Source of the DNA: an uncultured bacterium
GTDB taxonomy: Bacteria > Bacteroidota > Ignavibacteria > Ignavibacteriales > Melioribacteraceae
Length of the DNA: 7,485 bases
Reading direction: 5' to 3'
NCBI GenBank assembly: GCA_937936675.1
Contig: CALDDL010000034.1
Coordinates: forward strand, 1 to 7,485
A model generated the notes under the pieces. The model worked only from the letters and a program-made list of their open reading frames with translations, did not search any database and was not told the origin of the DNA. Shown here in pieces: positions 1 through 6,739 of the stretch; within the stretch, counting starts at the first letter, position 1; each line of letters starts with the position of its first letter. The position numbers and the translations under genes were made by a program.

Positions 1-218
1 GAAAATTCATTACCCTCGAGACGTGCGAGTCCTCCGGGATTCCAGAAAGCGGAAGTAACATCATTAGCAACCGCTACGAATGCGCCTCCCATCGAAGTTG
101 CTCTCGGTCCAACGGGTATATTTAGAAAGTTTGCGGCAGTAGTACCCACCTTGCTCTGTCCATATACCGATACCCCGAAGGCAACTAATATCAAAAAGAA
201 AATTTTTATTCTATTCAT
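1..218 (-). CDS. PorV/PorQ-family outer-membrane protein, N-terminal fragment
   Basis: Only the first 72 codons are present; the gene runs off the left edge of the window. It opens with a signal peptide (MNRIKIFFLILVAFGVSVYG, cleavage likely before Gln-Ser), followed by a stretch around residues 36-66 containing GPRATSMGGAFVAVANDV and then FWNPGGLA. The GPR-x3-MGGAFVA...NDV...WNPGGLA pattern is the N-terminal hallmark of the PorV/PorQ family, FadL-like beta-barrels. In T9SS bacteria PorV binds cargo C-terminal domains and shuttles them to the attachment complex. Family members are usually 300-400 residues, so most of the gene is missing here. It starts 21 nt after the stop of a gene whose product has a T9SS-like C-terminus, which suggests a dedicated carrier for that protein (inference). 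The start is supported by a GGAG motif 6 nt upstream. Family assignment is fairly secure; whether it is a true PorV, a PorQ or another paralogue cannot be decided from this fragment. Confidence 0.85.
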   Translation of the reverse strand, partial: MNRIKIFFLILVAFGVSVYGQSKVGTTAANFLNIPVGPRATSMGGAFVAVANDVTSAFWNPGGLARLEGNEF

Positions 219-224
219 ATTAAG

Positions 225-228
225 CTCC
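225..228 (-). promoter_or_regulatory. Ribosome binding site of the PorV/PorQ-like gene
   Basis: GGAG on the minus strand, 6 nt before the ATG at 218. It fixes the start of the partial gene and lies in the 21-nt gap after the upstream stop codon, which fits translation from a shared operon mRNA. Confidence 0.7.
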
Positions 229-239
229 AGTATTCTAAA

Positions 240-3200
240 TTATTTAATGATAGCAAGTTTGCCGGTCTTCTTTCCACCTTCGGGAGTTTCAACCAGATAA
301 AAATAAACGCCGTAAGCAACATCAAGACCTTCTTTAGTTCTTACGTCCCAGCTAACTGTTCCGTTTAGCAGGCTGCCATCATGTTCAAGAGTTTTTACTA
401 ATGAACCGCTTGAAGTAAAGATACTTATCTTACTATTAGGCGGAAGATTAATAAAATTAATCACTCTCTCGCCTCTACCTCTTATCTGCGGAGGCAGCGG
501 CGATTCATATACGTTAGTAACTATATATGGATTAGGTACTGCTTTTATTTTGTCTAAATTATTTTTTGCTTCTTCTGCATTATATGTAGCAGCAACCGAA
601 GTGAAAGTAAATTTATCTTCTTTAGTGATCGGTTTTAAGAAATTAATTTTAAGAGTATCGCCGGCACCTAAAGTTTTGGTGCTATCTCCGGTAAATGAAA
701 CTGCCCAAGTCAATCTCTTTGACTGATAATCTGATAAGAAAATTCTATCGCCTTTGCTTAATGTAGTATCGCTAGTAATCCATGCGAAAGGAACTAATCT
801 AGGATTAGATTTTTCGGTTACATCAAAGATTTCGAAATTACCTCTCTTAGCAGCGAGCGGAAGTCCTAATAATTTATCGGTAGAAGATTTATCAAATTTA
901 TTATAGAAAACAAAAGTATAATCACGAGCATCTTTTACACCGGCAGGGAAACCTGAAACTGAGAAAGGAGCTACAGAATAATTAAGTGTCTTAATCGGTT
1001 TTTTAGAATTCCATCCTGTTGTGGCCTGATTGATTTTTATGCTATCGAGAGTTTGGTAACTTGGATCGATAGATAAATTAAGACCTTCAAATACAGCACC
1101 ATTTATGGCTTTTATCGGCTGCGGTGTATTAAACATCGTTCTTCCCGTTACTTTATTTGTAACTTGATAAGCATAAGCAATCGGGGAACCTTTAACTAAT
1201 GAATCAACAAAAGTAACTTCATACTGAGCATCACGAATATCATAAGGATTCATTACTTCATAAGTAGGTTTCACTTCCGATCCGCCGCTTATACGTGTTA
1301 ATTCCTTACCTGATTCAGGGGCAACATAACCGATAGCAGGTGCATTTGGCACTACTGCCACCGTATTAACGTCTCTTACAATCGCACCCGTTACGTCTTT
1401 GGATATACGTTTAGGAGTTTCGGCAGGGAATATATCACGCGATGCATCGCCACGATCATAAGCTACAACTGCATAATAATAAGTTCTTCCATTTACTACA
1501 TCATTATCCACCCAGAAATTTTTAATTCCATTATCATCACCGAGATAGAAAGGAACACCGAGAGTAGCTTCTATTACTTCGGGAGTGGATGGGAAGTATC
1601 CTGCGATGCCATTCTTTAAATCGAACTGAGCAACAGGTTTATATCTTTTAGGGTTACCTTCGCCGTCTGCGATTTTATATGAATCAATAAAATCAGGATC
1701 GGTACCCTTATAAATTAAATATCCTTCAAAATCTTTTATCTTAGTTAATCTATCGATAGTTTTTTCGGCTACGTCATCCCAATAAAGAGTAACTTTACCA
1801 TCGCCGGGCACTGCCGTTACGTTCGGTTTATCAGGCGGCTGAGGGAAATTATAGTTAGCATCATAAATTAATTGTGCTGTTCTCTTTGTTTTAATAACGC
1901 CTCTAAGATCATTACCGAATGCAAGAGCTAAAGAAAATCTTTCGGTAGCTCCGGGCAGCAATGGGAAATAACCTGATCCATAAACGAAATCGCCATCCTC
2001 GCCTCGTATAGCTACGTTATTGACAATTGAGCTCGGCACATCGAAAGAACCGGGGCGCAATCTTCTCCACATATCATCTTCATTCGACATCGTTATATCG
2101 CCTGCGGGTACGAAATACTGGAAGTTAGTTAAACCGATCTGATCGGATTCATTAACGTCTGTTCTATCGAAATTCGGCTCGCCCGGAGTGGGAACTCCAT
2201 CCCCTTCGCCAAAATCTTTTGTATTCGGTTTTCCGTCTGCTCCTAAATCATCTATTTCATGATTCCAATCTCTATCATTATCTTTTAAGTCGGCTCTCGA
2301 TTCATCAATCATATCATCAGTAACGCCAAGACCTTTTGCAAAATCTTTATACTGAACGGGATTAAGTGTATCGATTAAGATAGTACCGCGGCTATCTGCT
2401 TTATATTGTCTATAGTGAATCTGGTAGTTTTCATCTATTAAACCATCGAGATCATTATCGATTCCATCATAAGCGTTTCGATTAAGTACAAATCCGGCAC
2501 TTCCCGTTACCAAATTGCCTTCGGCTAAAACTGTGGAATCGGGGACTAATCTAAAGCTCCTGCCCATCGAAGTAACATTAGCTACCGAATTAGGCATATT
2601 GAAAATTGTTCTTTCATAATTTTTATTTACATCGATTAATACAAGTTTATCGCCTGCTTTAAGAGTACGAGGCTGAAAATCATTCTCTACAAAATATGGC
2701 GCTGAAGTTGGGAAATTGCGAGCATCTCCGTCATTATCGATTCCATCGACCGAATTACCCGGAGACTCTAAGAATGCATAAGCTATATAACCGACTTGAT
2801 TAGGATTCGGCTGCCATCTTGGATTAGCCGAAGGTCTGATATATTTATCAAAATCCCATGAATATGTAATAGCATCTCTTACTTGGAAAAACGATACGTC
2901 ATCATTCCATTCATCGCCATCTGCACCTACGAAAGTTCCTACTATAGTTCCGAATACCGTCTGCTCATAAGTAGTAGCACCGACGTTCTGGATTTCGTAT
3001 AACCAGAACATTACGTCCTGAGCAAGGAATTGAGACCATTGCATTCCCCTTACGCCCATTCTTATTGCCTGACCTTTTCTCGAAGGATCGTTTGGATCGG
3101 GAAGGAAACCATATCTAACGAACATTTTTTCGTCTTTATTATCATCCATCATAAAGTAACTTTCTTCATCTGCGCTTTCTTGACCGCGTCCGAAATATCC

Positions 3201-3713
3201 ATTCCACTCTGCGATACCATTAGAATCCACCCAAGTAGGATGATCTGGCCAGACAGCGGGCCAGGTCTCGGGGAATACATTCATTGCAATTCCTTTACCG
3301 GGCTGATTAATAGCTGGATTAAAGAATCCGGGAATCGGCTCGAAAGTCCACGATGTACCGCCGCCGGGAGCATAATCACCGCCGCCGGGACGTGATACGG
3401 GAGTTATTATTACCGAATATATTGTATCGGTTCTTCCGTCATTTGTATAATCTCTTATCGGGAGTCTTACTCCAACTAATGGAGAAACGTCACCAACGTA
3501 ACCATTTGTATCATATTTCCAAGCAGCTCTAGGACCTTGGTCGCCGGGTTGAGCAATAACTCCCCAGTTACCAAAAATCGTTCTTATCTGATTACCTTTA
3601 TGCACACCGGTTCTTCGGGCTGTTGCGTCTCCCCTCTGAATCTGTCCGAATGCATAAGAAGTAACAAATAGACTTAGTATTACTAAGGTTATTAATTTGT
3701 ATGTTCTATTCAT
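240..3713 (-). CDS. Large secreted protein with Asp-rich motifs, FN3-like region and T9SS/FlgD-like C-terminal domain
   Basis: This is a 1157-residue exported protein of unknown function. A signal peptide (MNRTYKLITLVILSLFVTSY, cleavage near AFG-Gln) is followed by about 600 residues matching no domain I can name. They include an early segment with ARRTGVHKGNQIRTIFGNWG and KYDTNGYVGDVSPLVG, and Asp-rich calcium-site-like motifs near residues 322-330 (DGIDNDGD), 415-428 (DGIDNDLDGLIDE) and 475-516. Residues about 628-765 resemble a fibronectin type III module (GDGKVTLYWD, FEGYLIYKGTDPDF, GRTYYYAVVAYDRGD). The last 100 residues start at AVPNPY and end GVYFYLVETPEGGKKTGKLA, the pattern of T9SS type A sorting or FlgD-like Ig domains. 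It is probably surface-exposed or released through T9SS. It lies 36 nt after the TonB-dependent receptor gene and 21 nt before the PorV-like gene, so the three are probably co-transcribed. The ATG at 3713 is preferred over the in-frame ATG at 3725: it opens directly into a signal peptide like that of the downstream gene, whereas the 3725 ATG adds MVKF and has no ribosome binding site. Export is a confident call; the function is unknown. Confidence 0.85.
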   Translation of the reverse strand: MNRTYKLITLVILSLFVTSYAFGQIQRGDATARRTGVHKGNQIRTIFGNWGVIAQPGDQGPRAAWKYDTNGYVGDVSPLVGVRLPIRDYTNDGRTDTIYSVIITPVSRPGGGDYAPGGGTSWTFEPIPGFFNPAINQPGKGIAMNVFPETWPAVWPDHPTWVDSNGIAEWNGYFGRGQESADEESYFMMDDNKDEKMFVRYGFLPDPNDPSRKGQAIRMGVRGMQWSQFLAQDVMFWLYEIQNVGATTYEQTVFGTIVGTFVGADGDEWNDDVSFFQVRDAITYSWDFDKYIRPSANPRWQPNPNQVGYIAYAFLESPGNSVDGIDNDGDARNFPTSAPYFVENDFQPRTLKAGDKLVLIDVNKNYERTIFNMPNSVANVTSMGRSFRLVPDSTVLAEGNLVTGSAGFVLNRNAYDGIDNDLDGLIDENYQIHYRQYKADSRGTILIDTLNPVQYKDFAKGLGVTDDMIDESRADLKDNDRDWNHEIDDLGADGKPNTKDFGEGDGVPTPGEPNFDRTDVNESDQIGLTNFQYFVPAGDITMSNEDDMWRRLRPGSFDVPSSIVNNVAIRGEDGDFVYGSGYFPLLPGATERFSLALAFGNDLRGVIKTKRTAQLIYDANYNFPQPPDKPNVTAVPGDGKVTLYWDDVAEKTIDRLTKIKDFEGYLIYKGTDPDFIDSYKIADGEGNPKRYKPVAQFDLKNGIAGYFPSTPEVIEATLGVPFYLGDDNGIKNFWVDNDVVNGRTYYYAVVAYDRGDASRDIFPAETPKRISKDVTGAIVRDVNTVAVVPNAPAIGYVAPESGKELTRISGGSEVKPTYEVMNPYDIRDAQYEVTFVDSLVKGSPIAYAYQVTNKVTGRTMFNTPQPIKAINGAVFEGLNLSIDPSYQTLDSIKINQATTGWNSKKPIKTLNYSVAPFSVSGFPAGVKDARDYTFVFYNKFDKSSTDKLLGLPLAAKRGNFEIFDVTEKSNPRLVPFAWITSDTTLSKGDRIFLSDYQSKRLTWAVSFTGDSTKTLGAGDTLKINFLKPITKEDKFTFTSVAATYNAEEAKNNLDKIKAVPNPYIVTNVYESPLPPQIRGRGERVINFINLPPNSKISIFTSSGSLVKTLEHDGSLLNGTVSWDVRTKEGLDVAYGVYFYLVETPEGGKKTGKLAIIK
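2452..2747 (-). repeat. 17-bp direct repeat encoding a GIDND calcium-site-like motif
   Basis: The 17-mer TCATTATCGATTCCATC (plus-strand reading) occurs exactly at 2452-2468 and 2731-2747, inside the large secreted protein gene. On the coding strand both copies encode the DGIDND core of the two Asp-rich motifs (DGIDNDLDGLIDE and DGIDNDGD). The identity extends to synonymous positions, so recent duplication or shared codon preference is possible. The repeat is a protein-motif repeat rather than a mobile element. Confidence 0.6.
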
Positions 3714-3749
3714 AAACTTTACCATTTATTTTCATTATTTGATTACCAA

Positions 3750-6557
3750 TTAATTAAAGTATAGCGAGAAACCGAATTCCACTCTTCTAGGTTCGGAGTA
3801 GTAATCAGCTCTTCTATAATATTCATCCAATGTATTTACAATCTGCGGAGATCCTGATTGCTTTCTTAAGAATTCATCTAAAGTAAAATCCGCCGTTCCG
3901 CTATCCTGATATACGTTATTCTGATTCTTAATATCAAATAGATTATAGATACGTGCGAAGAAACTGAGTCTGATTTTCTCGGCAAGATCTAAATCATAAA
4001 AAGCTCTTAGATCGGCATTGAATGATGAAGGTTTAAGCTCGCTATTAGTTAATAGCTTGGAGATATTAAGTGATTGAGTAGGTGTATATGGGAAACCGCT
4101 TCCATATTGAGCGATTAAGCTAAGACCCCAACCTTCGGGTGCTGAATAACTGAATGTAGCATTAATTGTATGAGTCTGATCCCAATTTAATGATACGAGT
4201 TGAATCTCCGGCTGTTCGCCATTAGCTAATTGATTACGTGTGGCTGCAGGATCCGATGCGTTTCCTTTTGCGGTCTGTAAGGTATAATCAAGTGTAGCAG
4301 ACCAATTATTCATAAATCGTTTAGTAACCGAGACTACAATACCACGAACGAAACCAAAATCACTATTAACGTATTGGCTATACTTTCCGGCTCCGCCATA
4401 AAGAATAATTTCATCGGCTCTAGTACCGGTTAGGTTACGGATATCTCTAAAATAACCTGTGATATCGACAGTTAATTCATCTGTTAATGCCTGCTGAACT
4501 CCAACTTCACCGCTGACGGTCTGTTCCGGTTTTAAGTCCGGATTACCTGCGATACCTAAATTATCAGTACCGAATCCGAATTTATATTCAGGATTTGTGT
4601 AAAGATATTCATAGTTAGGAGTTTGGAAAAAGTGACCATAAGAGAAGTGAATTACGCCTTTATCTGTAATTGGGAAGGCAACACCGAGGCGAGGAGAAAA
4701 CTGCATCTTAGCTTCGGCATCTTTATACCAATATCCTAATCTCTCCTGATATGTCTTTGCAATATTCGCGGGATTTCTTGGTCTATATATATCAGGGTCG
4801 GTTCTATCTGTTAATACTTTTCCGTCAGGTGCAAAATAATCGAAACGAACACCGATATTAACGATCATTTCATCTAACTCTAATTTATCCTGTAAGTAAG
4901 CAGAAAATTCCACCGGTTTACGTTCGTATCTATTAATAGAAAGATTCTCGTCAGGATTATTTATATCCGGGATTCTCATATTAACGAAAGGATTAAGAGA
5001 AACCTGAGGATCAGGGATTCCGTCCTCGCCCGGATCATAAGTGCCATTGCCGTTAGCATCTATATATTGTAGTAAACTCGTATCGTCATAAGAAACAGCA
5101 TTTTGGTTTAGTTCAAAACCGAATTTCATCTGGTGAACACGTGTAACTTGAGATGTAAGATCGAGCTTTAGACCATAGCTATTGGTAGTACGTTTGAAAT
5201 GCTGCGCTTGAGTGCCTCCGGTCTTAAAGCTTGGGCTTTCTTTCGGCTGCTGATCTAATAATAAATAATGTGTGTAACGTGGGTCTCTATAATCTTCATA
5301 AACAAAATTTCTATACATCTTATAAAAATATGATCCGCTTAATTGATAGAAAGTGCTAGTACCGATAGTATGAGTCATACTTAAAATACTTGTAGCACCG
5401 GAGCGAATTCTTTGATAATCACCATCGGGATTAAGTTCAAAATCGTGATTATAATCTTGATAATGAACTCTATCCATAATATAGTTATAAGTAAGTTTAA
5501 TTTCGGGAATTGGCTTGTAGGTAAGCTTGCCTTGAGCATAAACTTTCTCATTCCAATTCATAGGAACGATCTCTTTATCTCCGGTTTGCTGAATCTCGTA
5601 ACGGGTTTCTACCGGCTCCGAAGGACCTCTATTTACCGTAATATCCCATGGATTATAAAGTCTCTGTCCTTTCATCCATCCATCAAAATAAACGTAACGA
5701 GCATTGGTATAGAAATAAAGAGTATTAGGAATAATCGGACCGCTAAGACTGCCTTCAAAATTTCTGATTGCGGTAGGATTGAAATCCTTTCCGCCGCGGA
5801 AAATATTTTCGTTCTGAGTAAAGTAATCTCCGAAATAAGTAGTAACACTTCCCGTGAATCTGTTATCTCCTTCTTTGGTTGCAAGATTAACGAATGCCGA
5901 AAGTGCTCTTCCATACTCTGCATTGAATGCACCGCTTATAAATTGCAATTCCTGAATCGAACTGGCATTAACGTCAACTACCGTTGAGCCGTCATAAACG
6001 TCAGTAACAGGGACACCATCGATGGCATAAACTACTTCTCCCCTTCTGCCGCCGCGGACATTACCGCCCACAACTCCTGCTTGAAGTTCTAGGATTTCGC
6101 TAAATTCTGTAACGGGCAATGCAGCTATCTCGTCCGACCCGATTAATGAGGTCGATGCCGTTAAGTCTTTAGTTACTAAGGGTTTCGATGCTACAACTAC
6201 GATATCCTGCCCAAGTTCCACACTTGTTTCGGCTAGCTGTATATCTATTTTTGTGGTTAAATCGATGGAAACTTTTACATCCGAAAAGGTAACGGATTGA
6301 TAACCGATTGCCGATGCCTTGATCGAATATGTCCCCGGTCTTAAATTCAATATTGTATAGTAACCTTCAATATCGGATGCCGCACCGATGGAGGTTTCCG
6401 TAACAATAATATTTACAAACGGTAAAGGTTCGCCGGTATTTTTATCCAATACTCTACCCGCTATTTTACCTGTCTGCGCTTCTATATTGCTGAAAAGTAA
6501 TAAAACAAAAAATACAAAAAGATACGTAACACGGTTACGTGCCGTAAAAATGTTCAT
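3750..6557 (-). CDS. TonB-dependent outer-membrane receptor with carboxypeptidase-regulatory-like domain
   Basis: This is a 935-residue outer-membrane receptor that would import a ligand using TonB-ExbBD energy. Visible in order: a signal peptide (residues 1-27, cleavage likely IEA-Gln); a CarboxypepD_reg-like beta-sandwich at about 30-113 (GKIAGRVLDKNTGEPLPFVN, DIEGYYTILNLRPGTYSIK), as in SusC-type receptors; a plug domain at about 120-231 (VVGGNVRGGRRGEVVYAIDG, FNAEYGRALSAFVNLATKEG); then a roughly 700-residue beta-barrel with SPRLGVAFPI, HFSYGHFFQTP, NPDLKPEQT and GSGFPYTP, ending in the aromatic strand EFGFSLYFN. The length is normal for the family. A loop near residues 500-516 (DANGNGTYDPGEDGIPD) looks like a calcium site. 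No SusD gene follows; instead a large T9SS-type secreted protein starts 36 nt downstream. The ATG at 6557 is chosen because GGAGG lies 4 nt upstream; an in-frame GTG at 6569 would overlap that site. The ligand cannot be told from the sequence; sugar, peptide or metal complexes are all possible. Confidence 0.93.
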   Translation of the reverse strand: MNIFTARNRVTYLFVFFVLLLFSNIEAQTGKIAGRVLDKNTGEPLPFVNIIVTETSIGAASDIEGYYTILNLRPGTYSIKASAIGYQSVTFSDVKVSIDLTTKIDIQLAETSVELGQDIVVVASKPLVTKDLTASTSLIGSDEIAALPVTEFSEILELQAGVVGGNVRGGRRGEVVYAIDGVPVTDVYDGSTVVDVNASSIQELQFISGAFNAEYGRALSAFVNLATKEGDNRFTGSVTTYFGDYFTQNENIFRGGKDFNPTAIRNFEGSLSGPIIPNTLYFYTNARYVYFDGWMKGQRLYNPWDITVNRGPSEPVETRYEIQQTGDKEIVPMNWNEKVYAQGKLTYKPIPEIKLTYNYIMDRVHYQDYNHDFELNPDGDYQRIRSGATSILSMTHTIGTSTFYQLSGSYFYKMYRNFVYEDYRDPRYTHYLLLDQQPKESPSFKTGGTQAQHFKRTTNSYGLKLDLTSQVTRVHQMKFGFELNQNAVSYDDTSLLQYIDANGNGTYDPGEDGIPDPQVSLNPFVNMRIPDINNPDENLSINRYERKPVEFSAYLQDKLELDEMIVNIGVRFDYFAPDGKVLTDRTDPDIYRPRNPANIAKTYQERLGYWYKDAEAKMQFSPRLGVAFPITDKGVIHFSYGHFFQTPNYEYLYTNPEYKFGFGTDNLGIAGNPDLKPEQTVSGEVGVQQALTDELTVDITGYFRDIRNLTGTRADEIILYGGAGKYSQYVNSDFGFVRGIVVSVTKRFMNNWSATLDYTLQTAKGNASDPAATRNQLANGEQPEIQLVSLNWDQTHTINATFSYSAPEGWGLSLIAQYGSGFPYTPTQSLNISKLLTNSELKPSSFNADLRAFYDLDLAEKIRLSFFARIYNLFDIKNQNNVYQDSGTADFTLDEFLRKQSGSPQIVNTLDEYYRRADYYSEPRRVEFGFSLYFN
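6524..6540 (-). repeat. Inverted repeat at the start of the receptor gene
   Basis: ACGTAAC, a 3-nt spacer, then GTTACGT: a perfect 7-bp inverted repeat within codons 7-12 of the TonB-dependent receptor. In the mRNA it could form a small hairpin starting about 17 nt after the AUG. It may be chance; the codons (RNRVTY) also fit a normal signal-peptide N-region. Confidence 0.3.
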
Positions 6558-6561
6558 GGTG

Positions 6562-6566
6562 CCTCC
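6562..6566 (-). promoter_or_regulatory. Ribosome binding site of the TonB-dependent receptor
   Basis: GGAGG (within GGGAGG) on the minus strand, 4 nt before the ATG at 6557. It is the strongest Shine-Dalgarno in the window and decides the start in favour of the ATG over the in-frame GTG at 6569. Confidence 0.8.
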
Positions 6567-6575
6567 CACTAAACA

Positions 6576-6595
6576 GGGTAATATTAATATTATCC
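6576..6595. promoter_or_regulatory. Palindrome in the receptor operon leader
   Basis: TAATATTAATATTA (6579-6592) is a perfect 14-bp palindrome, flanked after one mismatch by GG on the left and CC on the right. It sits about 10 nt upstream of the receptor ribosome binding site, where it could be an operator or a weak mRNA hairpin. The pure A/T core raises the chance of coincidence. Confidence 0.35.
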
Positions 6596-6628
6596 GTGAA
6601 AATTAGTAAAAGTTACTTTAAAGAAAAA

Positions 6629-6634
6629 ATTATA
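6629..6634 (-). promoter_or_regulatory. Candidate -10 element for the receptor operon
   Basis: TATAAT reads on the minus strand 72 nt upstream of the receptor start codon, implying a leader of about 65 nt that contains the 6576-6595 palindrome. The sequence 17 nt further upstream (ATAAAA) is not a recognisable -35, and chance matches are likely in such AT-rich DNA. Confidence 0.25.
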
Positions 6635-6715
6635 TCTTATAATTAAATTATTTTTATTTGCGACATTTTTTATATTTATGTTGTAAAAGAAGTTATAAAA
6701 GAGTTATTTATCATT

Positions 6716-6729
6716 TGTAAACGTTTACA
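6716..6729. promoter_or_regulatory. LacI/CcpA-type operator palindrome
   Basis: TGTAAACGTTTACA is a perfect 14-bp palindrome with the central CG typical of LacI-family operators. With its flanking T on each side it fits the CcpA cre consensus WTGNAANCGNWNNCAW at every position. It ends 10 nt before the GTG start of the SurA-like gene, directly ahead of its ribosome binding site, so a bound protein would block rightward transcription. It is about 160 nt from the receptor start codon, in a position where it could also act on the leftward operon. The match to the family consensus is seen directly; the regulator and its effector are not in the window. Confidence 0.6.
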
Positions 6730-6731
6730 TC

Positions 6732-6735
6732 GGAG
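6732..6735 (+). promoter_or_regulatory. Ribosome binding site of the SurA-like gene
   Basis: GGAG, 4 nt before the GTG start at 6740. The nearer ATG at 6738 is followed at once by TGA, so it cannot be the start; this motif therefore supports the GTG. Confidence 0.6.
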
Positions 6736-6739
6736 AAAT

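Larger units (their letters stand above)
6570..6739. other. Divergent intergenic region
   Basis: A very AT-rich stretch of about 180 bp separates the start codons of the leftward receptor operon and the rightward SurA-like gene, so it must carry promoters for both. It holds the palindromes at 6576-6595 and 6716-6729 and a TATAAT on the minus strand at 6629-6634. On the plus strand TATAAA at 6694-6699 is the best -10-like match; it would put the start of transcription near 6706, just before the 6716-6729 palindrome. No convincing -35 element or Bacteroidota-type TTTG...TAnnTTTG pair was found for either direction, and no ORF or small RNA is evident. Confidence 0.6.

Noticed and set aside
3030..3395. 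Plus-strand open frame of 121 codons
   Set aside because: It lies wholly antisense inside the large secreted protein gene, has no signal or domain pattern, and its composition is explained by the gene on the other strand.
3714..3749. Possible terminator or separate promoter between the receptor and the secreted protein genes
   Set aside because: The 36-nt gap has no stem-loop with a U-tract and no credible promoter, so co-transcription is the simpler reading.
5672..5932. Minus-strand open frame of 86 codons
   Set aside because: Same strand as the receptor but out of frame and fully nested in it; no independent evidence of coding.
5412..5987. Plus-strand open frame of 191 codons
   Set aside because: Antisense to the beta-barrel part of the TonB-dependent receptor, where the minus-strand frame has clear family motifs. 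The Ile/Asn-rich product looks like a reverse reading of barrel codons.
240..6557. Canonical SusC/SusD polysaccharide utilisation pair
   Set aside because: The gene after the receptor shows none of the SusD features (lipoprotein signal, TPR-like helical fold). It has a type I signal peptide, an FN3-like region and a T9SS-like C-terminus.
6558..6569. GTG at 6569 as start of the receptor
   Set aside because: It would overlap the strong GGAGG that is well placed for the ATG at 6557, and the four extra residues add nothing to the signal peptide.
6388..6606. Plus-strand open frame of 72 codons
   Set aside because: Antisense to the receptor's signal peptide and first domain, with no ribosome binding site or domain evidence.
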